Assembly: GCF_019426345.1 (NCBI RefSeq)
Contig: NZ_JAHLLW010000012.1
Coordinates: 62,001 to 126,000 of the forward strand
Direction: 5' to 3'
From: Marinomonas lutimaris
GTDB lineage: Bacteria; Pseudomonadota; Gammaproteobacteria; Pseudomonadales; Marinomonadaceae
DNA length: 64,000 bases
Numbering within the stretch: the first letter of the stretch is position 1; every line of letters starts with the position of its first letter. The translations under genes were made by a program, and so were the position numbers. Below, in pieces: positions 56,211 through 64,000 of this stretch. The notes beneath the pieces are model-generated. The model had not been told where the DNA came from. It made no database searches and worked only from the letters and a program-made list of their open reading frames with translations.

Positions 56211-56254
56211 AAGAACGAAAAACAAATAATCACTGTTTTTCGTTCTTGTTTTTT
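56211..56254 (+). terminator. Terminator after prc
   Basis: Perfect 14-bp stem (56211-56224 with 56234-56247), 9-nt loop, followed by GTTTTTTG. Because it lies between prc and the ybfE-like gene, the latter needs its own promoter. Confidence 0.9.
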
Positions 56255-56298
56255 GTACGTCATTTCACTAATTAATCCATTGATACGAACATTACACC

Positions 56299-56589
56299 AT
56301 GGCAAAAGCGTCATCCGATCGGAACACAATCGACCTCTTTGGCAAATCCCCAGGCCGTCCGCGCACACAACCTCTCACTCGTAAAGACCAACTCAAGATA
56401 AATAAACGAGCACAGCGAGAGAAAGAAAAAGCACAAGGACTAAAACGTTTAGAACTCATCATTGAACAAGACATTATTGACAAGCTAGATAAGCTTTGCG
56501 AGATGAATGGCCTAAAGCGCGCAGAATGGCTAACACTGCAAATAAACAAAAGCCTAGATAAACCTAAAAACACAAGATCCAAAAAATAA
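56299..56589 (+). CDS. ybfE: YbfE-like (LexA-regulated family) protein
   Basis: 96 aa basic protein. [44 protein letters not shown] and the helical C-terminus align with Escherichia coli YbfE, a LexA-repressed gene. The C-terminal half has ribbon-helix-helix-like spacing ([29 protein letters not shown]), so it may bind DNA; this is inference. I see no CTGT-N8-ACAG box upstream, so LexA control is not supported here. It lies between a terminator and tdk. Confidence 0.8.
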   Translation: MAKASSDRNTIDLFGKSPGRPRTQPLTRKDQLKINKRAQREKEKAQGLKRLELIIEQDIIDKLDKLCEMNGLKRAEWLTLQINKSLDKPKNTRSKK

Positions 56590-56609
56590 GGCCATTCACG
56601 ATATTGATT

Positions 56610-56618
56610 TGCTATACT
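56610..56618 (+). promoter_or_regulatory. Extended -10 promoter for tdk
   Basis: TG-C-TATACT (56610-56618, hexamer 56613-56618) is an extended -10 with no good -35. A start near 56625 places the leader before ATG 56660 and rules out the TTG at 56609. Confidence 0.45.
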
Positions 56619-56659
56619 CACCAGCCAAATTAATTAGCAAGCTAGCAAACAGACTTAAT

Positions 56660-57238
56660 ATGGCCAAACTGTACTTTTACTACTCGGCAATGAACGCTGG
56701 AAAATCCACCGTTTTATTGCAATCCGCTCATAACTATCAAGAGCGAGGTATGCGGGTTTTACTCCTTACAGCATCGATAGACGACCGATATGAAACAGGA
56801 CAAATTGCTTCTCGGATTGGTATATCGGCAGAAGCCAGCTTGTTTGATAGCAATACTGACCTCATCTCTTTAGTCAAAGCAGAGCATCAGCCGAAAGCGT
56901 TGAGCTGTATATTGATTGATGAAGCGCAATTTTTAACAAAAGAACAAGTTTACGATCTTTCAGAAATCGTTGATAAAATGCGCATTCCCGTGCTGGCCTT
57001 TGGTATTCGCACTGATTTCCAAGGCGAACTATTCGAAGGCAGTAAAGCATTACTAGCGTGGTCAGATAAACTAATAGAATTAAAAACCGTGTGTCATTGT
57101 GGCAGCAAAGCCACTATGGTCATTCGACTCAATGCACAAGGAATACCTGTTAAAGAAGGCGCACAAGTAGAAATAGGCGGTAACGACCGTTACTTGTCCG
57201 TTTGCCGAAAACACTTTAAAGAAGCCGTGAGAGACTAA
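56660..57238 (+). CDS. tdk: Thymidine kinase
   Basis: Type II thymidine kinase (192 aa from ATG 56660), the salvage enzyme phosphorylating thymidine. P-loop NAGKST (12-17), [10 protein letters not shown], the Walker B/catalytic Glu segment [12 protein letters not shown], the lasso [24 protein letters not shown] and a C-terminal CHCGSKA...C zinc pattern are typical. A TTG at 56609 lengthens the frame but overlaps the likely promoter. The rdgC gene starts 2 bp after the stop. Confidence 0.94.
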   Translation: MAKLYFYYSAMNAGKSTVLLQSAHNYQERGMRVLLLTASIDDRYETGQIASRIGISAEASLFDSNTDLISLVKAEHQPKALSCILIDEAQFLTKEQVYDLSEIVDKMRIPVLAFGIRTDFQGELFEGSKALLAWSDKLIELKTVCHCGSKATMVIRLNAQGIPVKEGAQVEIGGNDRYLSVCRKHFKEAVRD

Positions 57239-57240
57239 TT

Positions 57241-58137
57241 ATGTGGTTCAAGAACGCCCAGATTTTCCAACTAAAAGACACCGAATCACTTGATACTAAT
57301 GAATTGATCGACAAAATCCCTGAGTTCCCACTAAAAGAATGTGGCTCTCAGGAAGAATTCTCTTTCGGCTGGTTGCCTCTTATCCGTAACAGTGAACAGT
57401 GGAGCCTAGCCAGTGATCGTTGTTTGCTATTCCGCGCTGGTAAAGAAGAAAAAGTATTGCCTTCTGCCGTTGTACGCGAAGAACTAGAAGCCAAAGTGGC
57501 TGAGATCGAATTAATTGAAGGTCGCAAAGTTGGTCGTAAAGAAAAATCAGACATGAAAGACGAGTTGGTTTTCACACTTCGTCCGAAAGCTTTTTCAAAG
57601 CGTACCGACATTTGGGCATACATTGATCTACAAGCTAAAATTTTGGTTCTCAACAGCACCAATGCCAGCATGACAGAACAACTGTTTAAACACTTGCAAA
57701 CCACACTTGGCAGCTTCCCAATGACGCCATTGCAAGCACAAGTTTCTCCTTCTTCATTAATGACAGATTGGTTAGTGAAAAATGAAGTCCCAGCCAGCCT
57801 AGAAACCGGTGACGAGTGTGAAATACAAGATGGCTCTGAAGATAAAGCCACCATTCGTTTTAAGTCGCTAGAACCTTTATCTGAAGACGTGACCCGCCAC
57901 TTACAACAGGGTATGGCCGTTAAAAACCTTGGCCTTCGTTGGACTGACAAATTGAGCTTCGTTCTGCATGACGACCTAACATTACGTAAAATTAAATTTG
58001 ATGACGCCCTAAAAGAAGCCGCTTTTAATGATTCTCAAGGTGGCGGTTTATCTGATATGGACGCTAACTTCTCCCTAATGTCATTGACTATGAGAGAGTT
58101 TTTTGCATCTTACTGCCTGTGGTTTGAAATAAATTAA
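57241..58137 (+). CDS. rdgC: Nucleoid-associated recombination protein RdgC
   Basis: 298 aa, ring-forming DNA-binding protein that limits RecA filament use at inappropriate sites. The N-terminal MWFKNAQIFQLKD and the C-terminal half with KNLGLRWTDKLSFVLHDDLTLRKIKF are family signatures. It is encoded right after tdk. Confidence 0.95.
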   Translation: MWFKNAQIFQLKDTESLDTNELIDKIPEFPLKECGSQEEFSFGWLPLIRNSEQWSLASDRCLLFRAGKEEKVLPSAVVREELEAKVAEIELIEGRKVGRKEKSDMKDELVFTLRPKAFSKRTDIWAYIDLQAKILVLNSTNASMTEQLFKHLQTTLGSFPMTPLQAQVSPSSLMTDWLVKNEVPASLETGDECEIQDGSEDKATIRFKSLEPLSEDVTRHLQQGMAVKNLGLRWTDKLSFVLHDDLTLRKIKFDDALKEAAFNDSQGGGLSDMDANFSLMSLTMREFFASYCLWFEIN

Positions 58138-58447
58138 AGTTCAGCATCACCGCTAATTTCCTTAGCTTCCCAAGCTTTTCCACAGATATCGTGGATAAAC
58201 TTGGGGAGAACATTGGGTAAGCTAGACAACAAGGCACTCTTGCCACCAAACCTCAAAATGCACCAATTTGAACAGGTATAATCAGCCCTTATTAGTAATG
58301 CTAAAATTAACAAAAATACCGCTCTAATCCGATATTAATTCCTACTTAAACCTACCCCCTTAATAAAAGCTTAAGCTAAGTTAAGTATGATGAAATTTGT
58401 TAAATAGCCTTCACACTTAAAAATTCTACAACAGGTCAAAAAACCTA
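58138..58447. other. Intergenic region with an imperfect 43-bp palindrome
   Basis: 310 bp without a gene between rdgC and the cation efflux gene. 58166-58208 is an imperfect palindrome (stem CTTCCCAAG/CTTGGGGAG, then TTTTCCAC/GTGGATAA), in which TTTTCCACA (58176-58184) and, inverted, TTATCCACG (58190-58198) each differ from the DnaA box by one base. No T-run follows. A -10-like TATAAT (58277-58282) with weak -35 may start the downstream gene. Otherwise AT-rich with no visible structure. Confidence 0.4.
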
Positions 58448-59614
58448 ATGACAAAACTGAAGCAAGAACAAGACATAGCGATAAGAGTCACCCTTGTAGG
58501 GGCTGTGTGGGATGCCCTATTAGGTTTAGCCAAAATAGTTGCTGGATATTTCTCTCAGTCTCAGGCTTTAATCGCGGATGGCATTCACTCTTTATCTGAC
58601 TTAGTCACAGATGTATTTGTGTATTTTGCCTCAGCCAACTCCCGCCAAGGGCCTGACGAAAATCATCCTTACGGCCACCTTCGTTTTGAAACATTAACCA
58701 CCGTATTTCTTGGTATGGTGCTTATTATCGTCGCGCTCGGCATAGCCTACGAATCGATTACGGCATCTGCATCACAAGCGCAATTCACCTGGTATGGCCT
58801 TGCGGCGTTAGTTGCGACCATCGTCATCAAAGAAGCAATTTTCCATTACACCAAAAAAGCAGGCGATGAAATTGGCAGCAAAATGTTAGTTGCTAACGCG
58901 TGGCATAGCCGTAGTGATGCACTTTCCTCTGTTGCTGTGTTGATTGGATTGATCGGTGTTTACTTCGGTTATGGCTGGGCAGACATGGTGGCTTCAATTG
59001 TCGTTGCCCTATTGATCGGCAAAATGGCCGTCAGCATGGTATGGGAAAACTTAGCTGAACTGGTAGACACAGCACCAGACCCAAAACTCATTGCACAAAT
59101 CAAAGAAACGGCCAACAGCCTAAAACACGTTATGGCACCTCATGATGTCAGAGCAAGATCCATGGCAGGCAAAATCTATTTAGATATGCACATCCATGTA
59201 CCAAGTCATGCCAGTGTCAGCGAAGGTCATTACCTTGGAGATTTGGTCGCTTACACCATCAAAAAAGCTCACTCGCAAGTGCAAGATGTCATGGTTCATA
59301 TTGACACAGACGATAAGATTCAAACGGAAAGCTTTATTCACGAGTCAGGCAAACCACCGCATTTAAAACTGCCCGCACGTCATCAAATATTGGCGGACTT
59401 AGGCTTTTTATTGCGCCAACATACCGCTTATGTGGATATCCCTAACTCTCGCTTGCACTATTTAAACAACCTGCTTGATTTAGAGATCATCGCTAATTCA
59501 GCCAAGATTCCAGAAGGCACTGACTTGCAAAAACTGACCACTAGAATTCTTCAGGAACTGCAAACCACCAACTACATAAATAAGGCCACTGTGCTTTGGG
59601 TTTTCCCAGAATAA
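58448..59614 (+). CDS. Cation diffusion facilitator transporter
   Basis: CDF-family metal/proton antiporter (388 aa), six membrane helices. The metal site reads ALIADGIHSLSDLVTD (HxxxD-type) with VANAWHSRSDALSS in the second half, and HPYGHLRFE is the family loop. The cytoplasmic C-terminal domain (about 210-290) is typical, and a further extension of about 90 residues follows, longer than FieF (about 300 aa). Substrate is likely Fe2+ or Zn2+ but not decidable. It lies alone, downstream of rdgC and before the converging rmuC gene. Confidence 0.85.
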   Translation: MTKLKQEQDIAIRVTLVGAVWDALLGLAKIVAGYFSQSQALIADGIHSLSDLVTDVFVYFASANSRQGPDENHPYGHLRFETLTTVFLGMVLIIVALGIAYESITASASQAQFTWYGLAALVATIVIKEAIFHYTKKAGDEIGSKMLVANAWHSRSDALSSVAVLIGLIGVYFGYGWADMVASIVVALLIGKMAVSMVWENLAELVDTAPDPKLIAQIKETANSLKHVMAPHDVRARSMAGKIYLDMHIHVPSHASVSEGHYLGDLVAYTIKKAHSQVQDVMVHIDTDDKIQTESFIHESGKPPHLKLPARHQILADLGFLLRQHTAYVDIPNSRLHYLNNLLDLEIIANSAKIPEGTDLQKLTTRILQELQTTNYINKATVLWVFPE

Positions 59615-59698
59615 CAAAGAAAATTAATCAGCTAAGATTTTTGTAGGCCTGATGAGGGAGGTACGACCGTAATCAGGCATTACACACTTTAATATCAA

Positions 59699-61012
59699 CT
59701 AATCACTAGACTCGTCAGTGAGAGTATCGTCATTTAGGTACTCTACTGGCAATGCCTTGCTCGTCTTTGCACCCATCAATTTGAGCTTCTCTGCTCTAGC
59801 AACCAGATTACCCCGCCCTGCGGTTAGCTTCTTCAAGGCCGAATCATGAGTACGACTCACGGCATCAAGCTTACTACCAATATCATCCATATCCTGTACG
59901 AAGCCAGAAAACTTGTCATACATAGCGCCAGCCTGACGAGCAATTTCGATGGCATTCTGACTTTGTTTTTCATTGCGCCAAATATTCTGAATGGTGCGCA
60001 AGGTCGCCAATAAGTTAGACGGCCCGACGATAATAATATTGTGCTCGAAGGCTTCGCTAAACAAACCATTGTCACCCTGTAACGCCAAACCAAACGCTGC
60101 TTCGATTGGGATAAACAACAACACAAAATCCAACGAAGTAACGCCTGGCAAATCGTGATAAGACTTGGCGCTTAGTTCCTTCATATGACGACGCACCGCA
60201 TCCAAATGCTGTTTTAGCGCTCGATTTCTGTCTTCATCGGTTTCGGCTTCCATATAAGCCAGATAACTGATCAGCACCATTTTGGAATCGACAATGATTT
60301 GTTTACCTTCAGGCAAATGGATCACTACATCTGGCTGTAAACGTCGACCTTCTGCAGTTTGATAAGAAGCTTGCGTCTCATATTCACGACCTTTTTCCAA
60401 ACCAGAACGTTCTAAAATGCGCTCCAGAATCACTTCACCCCAACCACCCTGCAGTTTATTTTGACCTTTCAATGCATGGGTTAGACTCACTGCATCATCG
60501 CTGATTTTTTGATTCAGCAACTGCAGACCTTTGATTTCTTTCACCAACGAAAAACGCTCGCGGGCCTCTTCTTGATAACTCTTTTCTACACTCTCTTGAA
60601 ACTTTTGGATTTGCGAACCAAGCGGCGTTAATAAAGAACCCAACTGGCGCTCGTTTTCTTTCGCCAACTGCTGGCCTTGCTGACTCATGATTTCATGTGC
60701 CATTTGCTTAAATTCAGTTTCGTTTTGCTTTTTTTGCTCCCGATAAAAAGCTTCCTTTTCTTGCCAAACACTTTGTGCTGCCGCGAATTGTTGCTCTAAA
60801 GTCAGTGACTCTTTCTCCAAATAATGAACTTGATCTTTCGATTGTTCTAAAAGACGCTGTAATTCCTCATTTTGTTGCTGCATTTTTTCTTGTGTGTGCT
60901 GCCACTGACGGCGCATAGCCTGTACAATAGCGCCAGCAATGCCAGATAGAAGAATCGCGCCGATACAAAAGCCCGATAACACCCAAACTGATTGCGAAAG
61001 CCAATCTGTCAT
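59699..61012 (-). CDS. rmuC: DNA recombination protein RmuC
   Basis: 437 aa. An N-terminal membrane helix (about 6-27) and a long coiled coil (about 35-170) precede the RmuC nuclease-like core with GGWGEVILERILERSGL, DSKMVLISYLAYMEAETDEDR and TSLDFVLLFIPIEAAFGLAL in succession. RmuC limits inversions at short repeats. The family has a restriction-endonuclease-like fold. It converges on the CDF gene. Confidence 0.92.
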   Translation of the reverse strand: MTDWLSQSVWVLSGFCIGAILLSGIAGAIVQAMRRQWQHTQEKMQQQNEELQRLLEQSKDQVHYLEKESLTLEQQFAAAQSVWQEKEAFYREQKKQNETEFKQMAHEIMSQQGQQLAKENERQLGSLLTPLGSQIQKFQESVEKSYQEEARERFSLVKEIKGLQLLNQKISDDAVSLTHALKGQNKLQGGWGEVILERILERSGLEKGREYETQASYQTAEGRRLQPDVVIHLPEGKQIIVDSKMVLISYLAYMEAETDEDRNRALKQHLDAVRRHMKELSAKSYHDLPGVTSLDFVLLFIPIEAAFGLALQGDNGLFSEAFEHNIIIVGPSNLLATLRTIQNIWRNEKQSQNAIEIARQAGAMYDKFSGFVQDMDDIGSKLDAVSRTHDSALKKLTAGRGNLVARAEKLKLMGAKTSKALPVEYLNDDTLTDESSD

Positions 61013-61098
61013 ATAAATTTAAACTCGCTATTTTAAATGTCTGTTTTAATACGATATTGGCACGCAAAGCCGTCGCACTAAGGTTTCGATAAGTTTAC

Positions 61099-61716
61099 AT
61101 GGATTACTACCTAAGCCCAACACACACGCAACGCTTTGATCTAGAAATAAAAAATAGCCAGTTCATCACCACCGTTTGCCGTACTAACGGACGTGATGCA
61201 GCAAAGGCTTTTATCGAAGAAATGCGCCAGCGTTACCCAGATGCTAACCATCATTGTTGGGCGTTTATTGCAGGTATACCAAATAATGCCCATTTATGGG
61301 ATCAAAGTGACGATGGCGAACCCAAAGGCACGGCAGGAAAGCCCATGCTGAATGTGTTACAGCATTCAGATTATGGTGAAACCACAGTCGTCGTAACGCG
61401 TTTTTTTGGCGGGGTAAAACTCGGTGCGGGCGGCTTAGTCAGAGCTTATAGCCAAGCCGTACAAGAAGCGCTTTCGCAAACAGAATATGAAAATGTGTAC
61501 CCGCGCAGCCCCGTTCAGCTAAAAATCGCCTACTCTTTACTGGGTAAGGTTGAATATTGGCTAGAACAGAGCGATATAGAAATAACCAACAAAACATACA
61601 GTGATAGCATAGTGATTGATCTTGCTGTTATTGAACGTACTTGGCCCGAACATAAAATCGTATTGACGAATTTATGCCAAGGCAGTTTAACTTTAATTGA
61701 ACCGGACAACGAATAA
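61099..61716 (+). CDS. yigZ: YigZ/IMPACT-family protein
   Basis: 205 aa. The N-terminal UPF0029 domain with KNSQFITTVCRT, DANHHCWAFIAG, DDGEPKGTAGKPML and TRFFGGVKLGAGGLVRAYSQA is unmistakable; a short C-terminal domain follows (DUF1949). Eukaryotic IMPACT acts on Gcn2; the bacterial role is unknown. Its stop is 2 bp before the rapA start, so the two are probably co-transcribed. Confidence 0.93.
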   Translation: MDYYLSPTHTQRFDLEIKNSQFITTVCRTNGRDAAKAFIEEMRQRYPDANHHCWAFIAGIPNNAHLWDQSDDGEPKGTAGKPMLNVLQHSDYGETTVVVTRFFGGVKLGAGGLVRAYSQAVQEALSQTEYENVYPRSPVQLKIAYSLLGKVEYWLEQSDIEITNKTYSDSIVIDLAVIERTWPEHKIVLTNLCQGSLTLIEPDNE

Positions 61717-61718
61717 CT

Positions 61719-64000
61719 ATGTACCAAACTGGACAAAGATGGAGTAGCCGCAACGAGCCAGATCTCGGCGTAGGCATGATAGTAGACAAACAAAACAAGT
61801 CTTTTACCTTGCACTTCCCTGATGCGGAAGCGGATCGTCAATACTCAAATGACCAGACCAGTCTTGTTCGACGCACTTTAACTGTCGGCGATCAACTGCA
61901 CTTCCAAGATGAAACCTTCACCATATTGGAAGTAGAAGAAATTGATGACCTAATCGAATACCGTATCAGCGAAGACGATGATTGGTTAGAAGAATCCATA
62001 ATTCAATTCCCACGCAATGACAAAAACGAGCTAGATTCATTATTGGCATTGTCGCCCGCTCGCCGTATGTGGTTCGACTTGCGTCGTCATACCCTTGAAC
62101 ACCAAGCGGCCAATGCGGCATCGCCAGTGCGCGGCTTAATGGGCTTGAAAGCAGAGCTTCTACCGCACCAGATTTATCTGGCTCACGAGATTGCCAATCG
62201 CCCGAAAGCTCGCGCGCTTTTGTGTGACGAAGTGGGTATGGGTAAAACCCTAGAAGCGGGCTTGATCTTGCATCAACGTTTACTAAACGGTCTTTGCAAA
62301 CGCGTACTGATTTTGACACCTACCAACCTGCAACATCAGTGGTTGGTTGAAATGTTACGCCGCTTCCACCAGCCATTCTCACTGATCAACGAATCCGTGT
62401 ATGAAGACTTTATGGACGGTGACGACAACCCATTCGAACAACAACCTTTTGTTATCTCGCCAATCGATTGGGCAAGCCAACACCCGAAAGCCACTCAGCA
62501 TATGCTAGATGCGGAATGGGACATGGTGATTGTCGACGAAGCCCATCACCTTGCTTGGCATCCCGAAACACCAAGCATCGGTTATCAAGTGGTGGCACGT
62601 TTAGCCGCAAAAACAGAATCACTATTACTGTTGAGCGCAACACCAGAACAAACTGGCGAACGCGAGCATTTCTCTCGCTTGCAACTGTTGGATGCCGATC
62701 ATTACCACGACTTCGAACATTACCAAGCCCAACAACAAGCCTTCAAACAAGCCGCTGAATTAGCAGAAGCGCTGCTGCCGTTCAGTCAAGAAGACAACTC
62801 ACCAAAAGCACTAGATTGGAACGCGGCGTTTGGCTCTTACTTACAAGAAGTTAGCGCCAAAGACTGGTTCCAAGCACTAACAACTAAATCAGGTGCAGAA
62901 CAAACCGCAGCCGCGAAAGAAGCCATTAGCTGGTTGATCGACCGCCACGGAACTGGACGCGAAATGTTCCGTAACACCCGTGCCGCTGTTGGTGGTTTCC
63001 CGGATCGTTACCTTCATTCCTATCCGTTGGAAAACAATGAACACTTTGAATCCGCTGATCGCCATGTGCAACCAGAAACCGAAGTGTCTGACGGCTTATG
63101 GGAAAAAGATCCTCGCTGGATTTGGTTAAAAGAATTTCTAGAATGCCAAGCAGACAAAGTCCTCGTCATCTGTCATACCGCCGACATGGCGCAATGGCTA
63201 AATGATCAACTGACTTTTGCTGGCTTCCAAAGTGCGGATTTCCACGAACAAATGCCACTAATCCACCGTGACCGCGCTGCCGCTTATTTCGCAGACGAAG
63301 ACGGCGCGCAAATTTTAGTGTGTTCTGAAATCGGCAGTGAAGGCCGTAACTTCCAGTTCAGCCATCATATCGTCATGTACGATCTGCCAGAACACCCAGA
63401 TTTACTAGAACAGCGTATTGGTCGTCTTGATCGTCTAGGACAACTAAACGACGTGCAAATACACGTACCTTATATCAAGAAAAGTGTGCAAGAGCGCCTA
63501 TTCAACTGGTATCACCACGCCCTAAACGCATTTTGCCGAACCACAGGTGCTGGCGATAAAGTCGAAGAAGCTTTTGGCGACAGCTTACATGCGTACTTGC
63601 ATGGTCAAGACGACGACACTGATTTGCTAAAAGAAGCAAACATTTACCATGAAGCGCTACTAAAACAAATGGAAGAAGGTCGTAATCGCTTACTAGAAAT
63701 GAGCTCATGCCGCCCAGAACAAGCCCGTGCGTTAATCGAACAGATTAACAACCAAGCGACAAAAGGCCTGCATCACTACATTGAGCAAGTTACTCACGCG
63801 TTCAACATCTACGCAGACTGCATCAATGATGATCCAGATCGCGCAGCTTGGTTCTTGCGCCCTTCTACCGACATGATGCTCGAAGCACTGCCAGGCATCG
63901 AAGAAGAAGGTAAAATGCTCATGCTTGATCGCCGTCAAGCGAGCCAGCGTGAAGACGTAGCATTCGCAACCTGGGAACATCCATTAATTACCATGCTGAT
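61719..64000 (+). CDS. rapA: RNA polymerase-associated helicase-like protein RapA, truncated at the window edge
   Basis: SWI/SNF2-type ATPase that frees stalled RNA polymerase for recycling. 760 codons are present; RapA is about 960 residues. The N-terminal Tudor-like domains (MYQTGQRWSSRNEPDLG) are followed by Walker A DEVGMGKT (170-177), the Walker B DEAH box (273-276) and the second helicase lobe with VICHTADMAQWLNDQL, SEIGSEGRNFQFSHHIV and DLPEHPDLLEQRIGRLDRLGQ. The ATG follows the yigZ stop directly. Confidence 0.96.
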   Translation, partial: MYQTGQRWSSRNEPDLGVGMIVDKQNKSFTLHFPDAEADRQYSNDQTSLVRRTLTVGDQLHFQDETFTILEVEEIDDLIEYRISEDDDWLEESIIQFPRNDKNELDSLLALSPARRMWFDLRRHTLEHQAANAASPVRGLMGLKAELLPHQIYLAHEIANRPKARALLCDEVGMGKTLEAGLILHQRLLNGLCKRVLILTPTNLQHQWLVEMLRRFHQPFSLINESVYEDFMDGDDNPFEQQPFVISPIDWASQHPKATQHMLDAEWDMVIVDEAHHLAWHPETPSIGYQVVARLAAKTESLLLLSATPEQTGEREHFSRLQLLDADHYHDFEHYQAQQQAFKQAAELAEALLPFSQEDNSPKALDWNAAFGSYLQEVSAKDWFQALTTKSGAEQTAAAKEAISWLIDRHGTGREMFRNTRAAVGGFPDRYLHSYPLENNEHFESADRHVQPETEVSDGLWEKDPRWIWLKEFLECQADKVLVICHTADMAQWLNDQLTFAGFQSADFHEQMPLIHRDRAAAYFADEDGAQILVCSEIGSEGRNFQFSHHIVMYDLPEHPDLLEQRIGRLDRLGQLNDVQIHVPYIKKSVQERLFNWYHHALNAFCRTTGAGDKVEEAFGDSLHAYLHGQDDDTDLLKEANIYHEALLKQMEEGRNRLLEMSSCRPEQARALIEQINNQATKGLHHYIEQVTHAFNIYADCINDDPDRAAWFLRPSTDMMLEALPGIEEEGKMLMLDRRQASQREDVAFATWEHPLITML

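Noticed and set aside
59647-59678. Hairpin GCCTGAT/ATCAGGC between the CDF and rmuC genes as a terminator
   Set aside because: No T-run on either side and a long 18-nt loop, so termination is not supported.
1-64000. CRISPR arrays, insertion sequences, prophage genes, tRNA or rRNA genes
   Set aside because: No direct repeat arrays, transposase or phage genes, and no tRNA cloverleaf or TpsiC signature was seen in the gaps.

Overview
The window is a piece of a gammaproteobacterial chromosome of moderate to low G+C content. The family content and gene orders fit Oceanospirillales, most likely Marinomonas or a close relative: the proA-nadD-rsfS-rlmH-mrdA-rodA-mltB-rlpA-dacA-ybeD-lipB-lipA run, the serC-pheA-tyrA/aroA-cmk-rpsA run with a fused tyrA-aroA, FabV as enoyl reductase, a YeeN-type YebC paralogue, and prc, ybfE, tdk and rdgC in a row. 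The genus is inferred from these orders and families, not from a search. I see no prophage, insertion sequence, CRISPR array, rRNA or tRNA. Nearly all of the window is core genome.

Layout. 1-2426 (minus): polyamine synthesis, speA followed by a truncated aguB. 2572-13489 (minus): a long cell-envelope and cofactor cluster from proA down to lipA. It covers proline and NAD synthesis, ribosome silencing and methylation, rod-shape peptidoglycan synthesis and trimming (PBP2, RodA, MltB, RlpA, DacA), and lipoate attachment and synthesis. 13622-14601 (plus): the tRNA methyltransferase TrmO with a small coupled gene. 14734-24588 (minus): gyrA, serC, pheA, tyrA-aroA fusion, cmk and rpsA. 24936-29527 (plus): ubiG, yciK and a large M16 protease. 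29552-31397 (minus): a small exported protein and fabV. 31561-32793 (plus): a glycosyltransferase. 32809-36139 (minus): DUF1289, YebC/YeeN, an aminotransferase and a YihG-type acyltransferase. 36382-42978 (plus): a BaeSR-like two-component pair, an AEC transporter, and a DctB/DctD-like pair with a sigma-54 activator. 43022-44564 (plus): an iron-controlled unit in which two Fur boxes cover the promoter of an AraC-type regulator followed by a flavodoxin. 44825-47256 (plus): DUF3301 and a chemoreceptor. 47359-49734 (minus): gltX and xni. 49856-52640 (plus): a DUF4139-like exported protein and TolC. 52727-54025 (minus): M18 aminopeptidase. 54149-59614 (plus): prc, ybfE-like, tdk, rdgC and a cation efflux protein. 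59699-61012 (minus): rmuC. 61099-64000 (plus): a YigZ protein and a truncated rapA.

The most notable signals sit inside ordinary genes. (i) The C-terminal EPSP-synthase half of the TyrA-AroA fusion keeps an intact reading frame but has lost most of the residues that bind substrate and catalyse the reaction in AroA, so it looks like a pseudo-enzyme domain. (ii) The rpsA leader holds three successive hairpins, and the loops of the first two are perfectly complementary over 9 nt, suggesting a kissing-loop autoregulatory structure. (iii) The Fur boxes over the AraC-like/flavodoxin promoter overlap its -35 and -10 elements exactly and also decide the start codon. (iv) The DctD-like activator carries GAFTSA where GAFTGA is usual. 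I did not find a clearly undescribed multi-gene system here.
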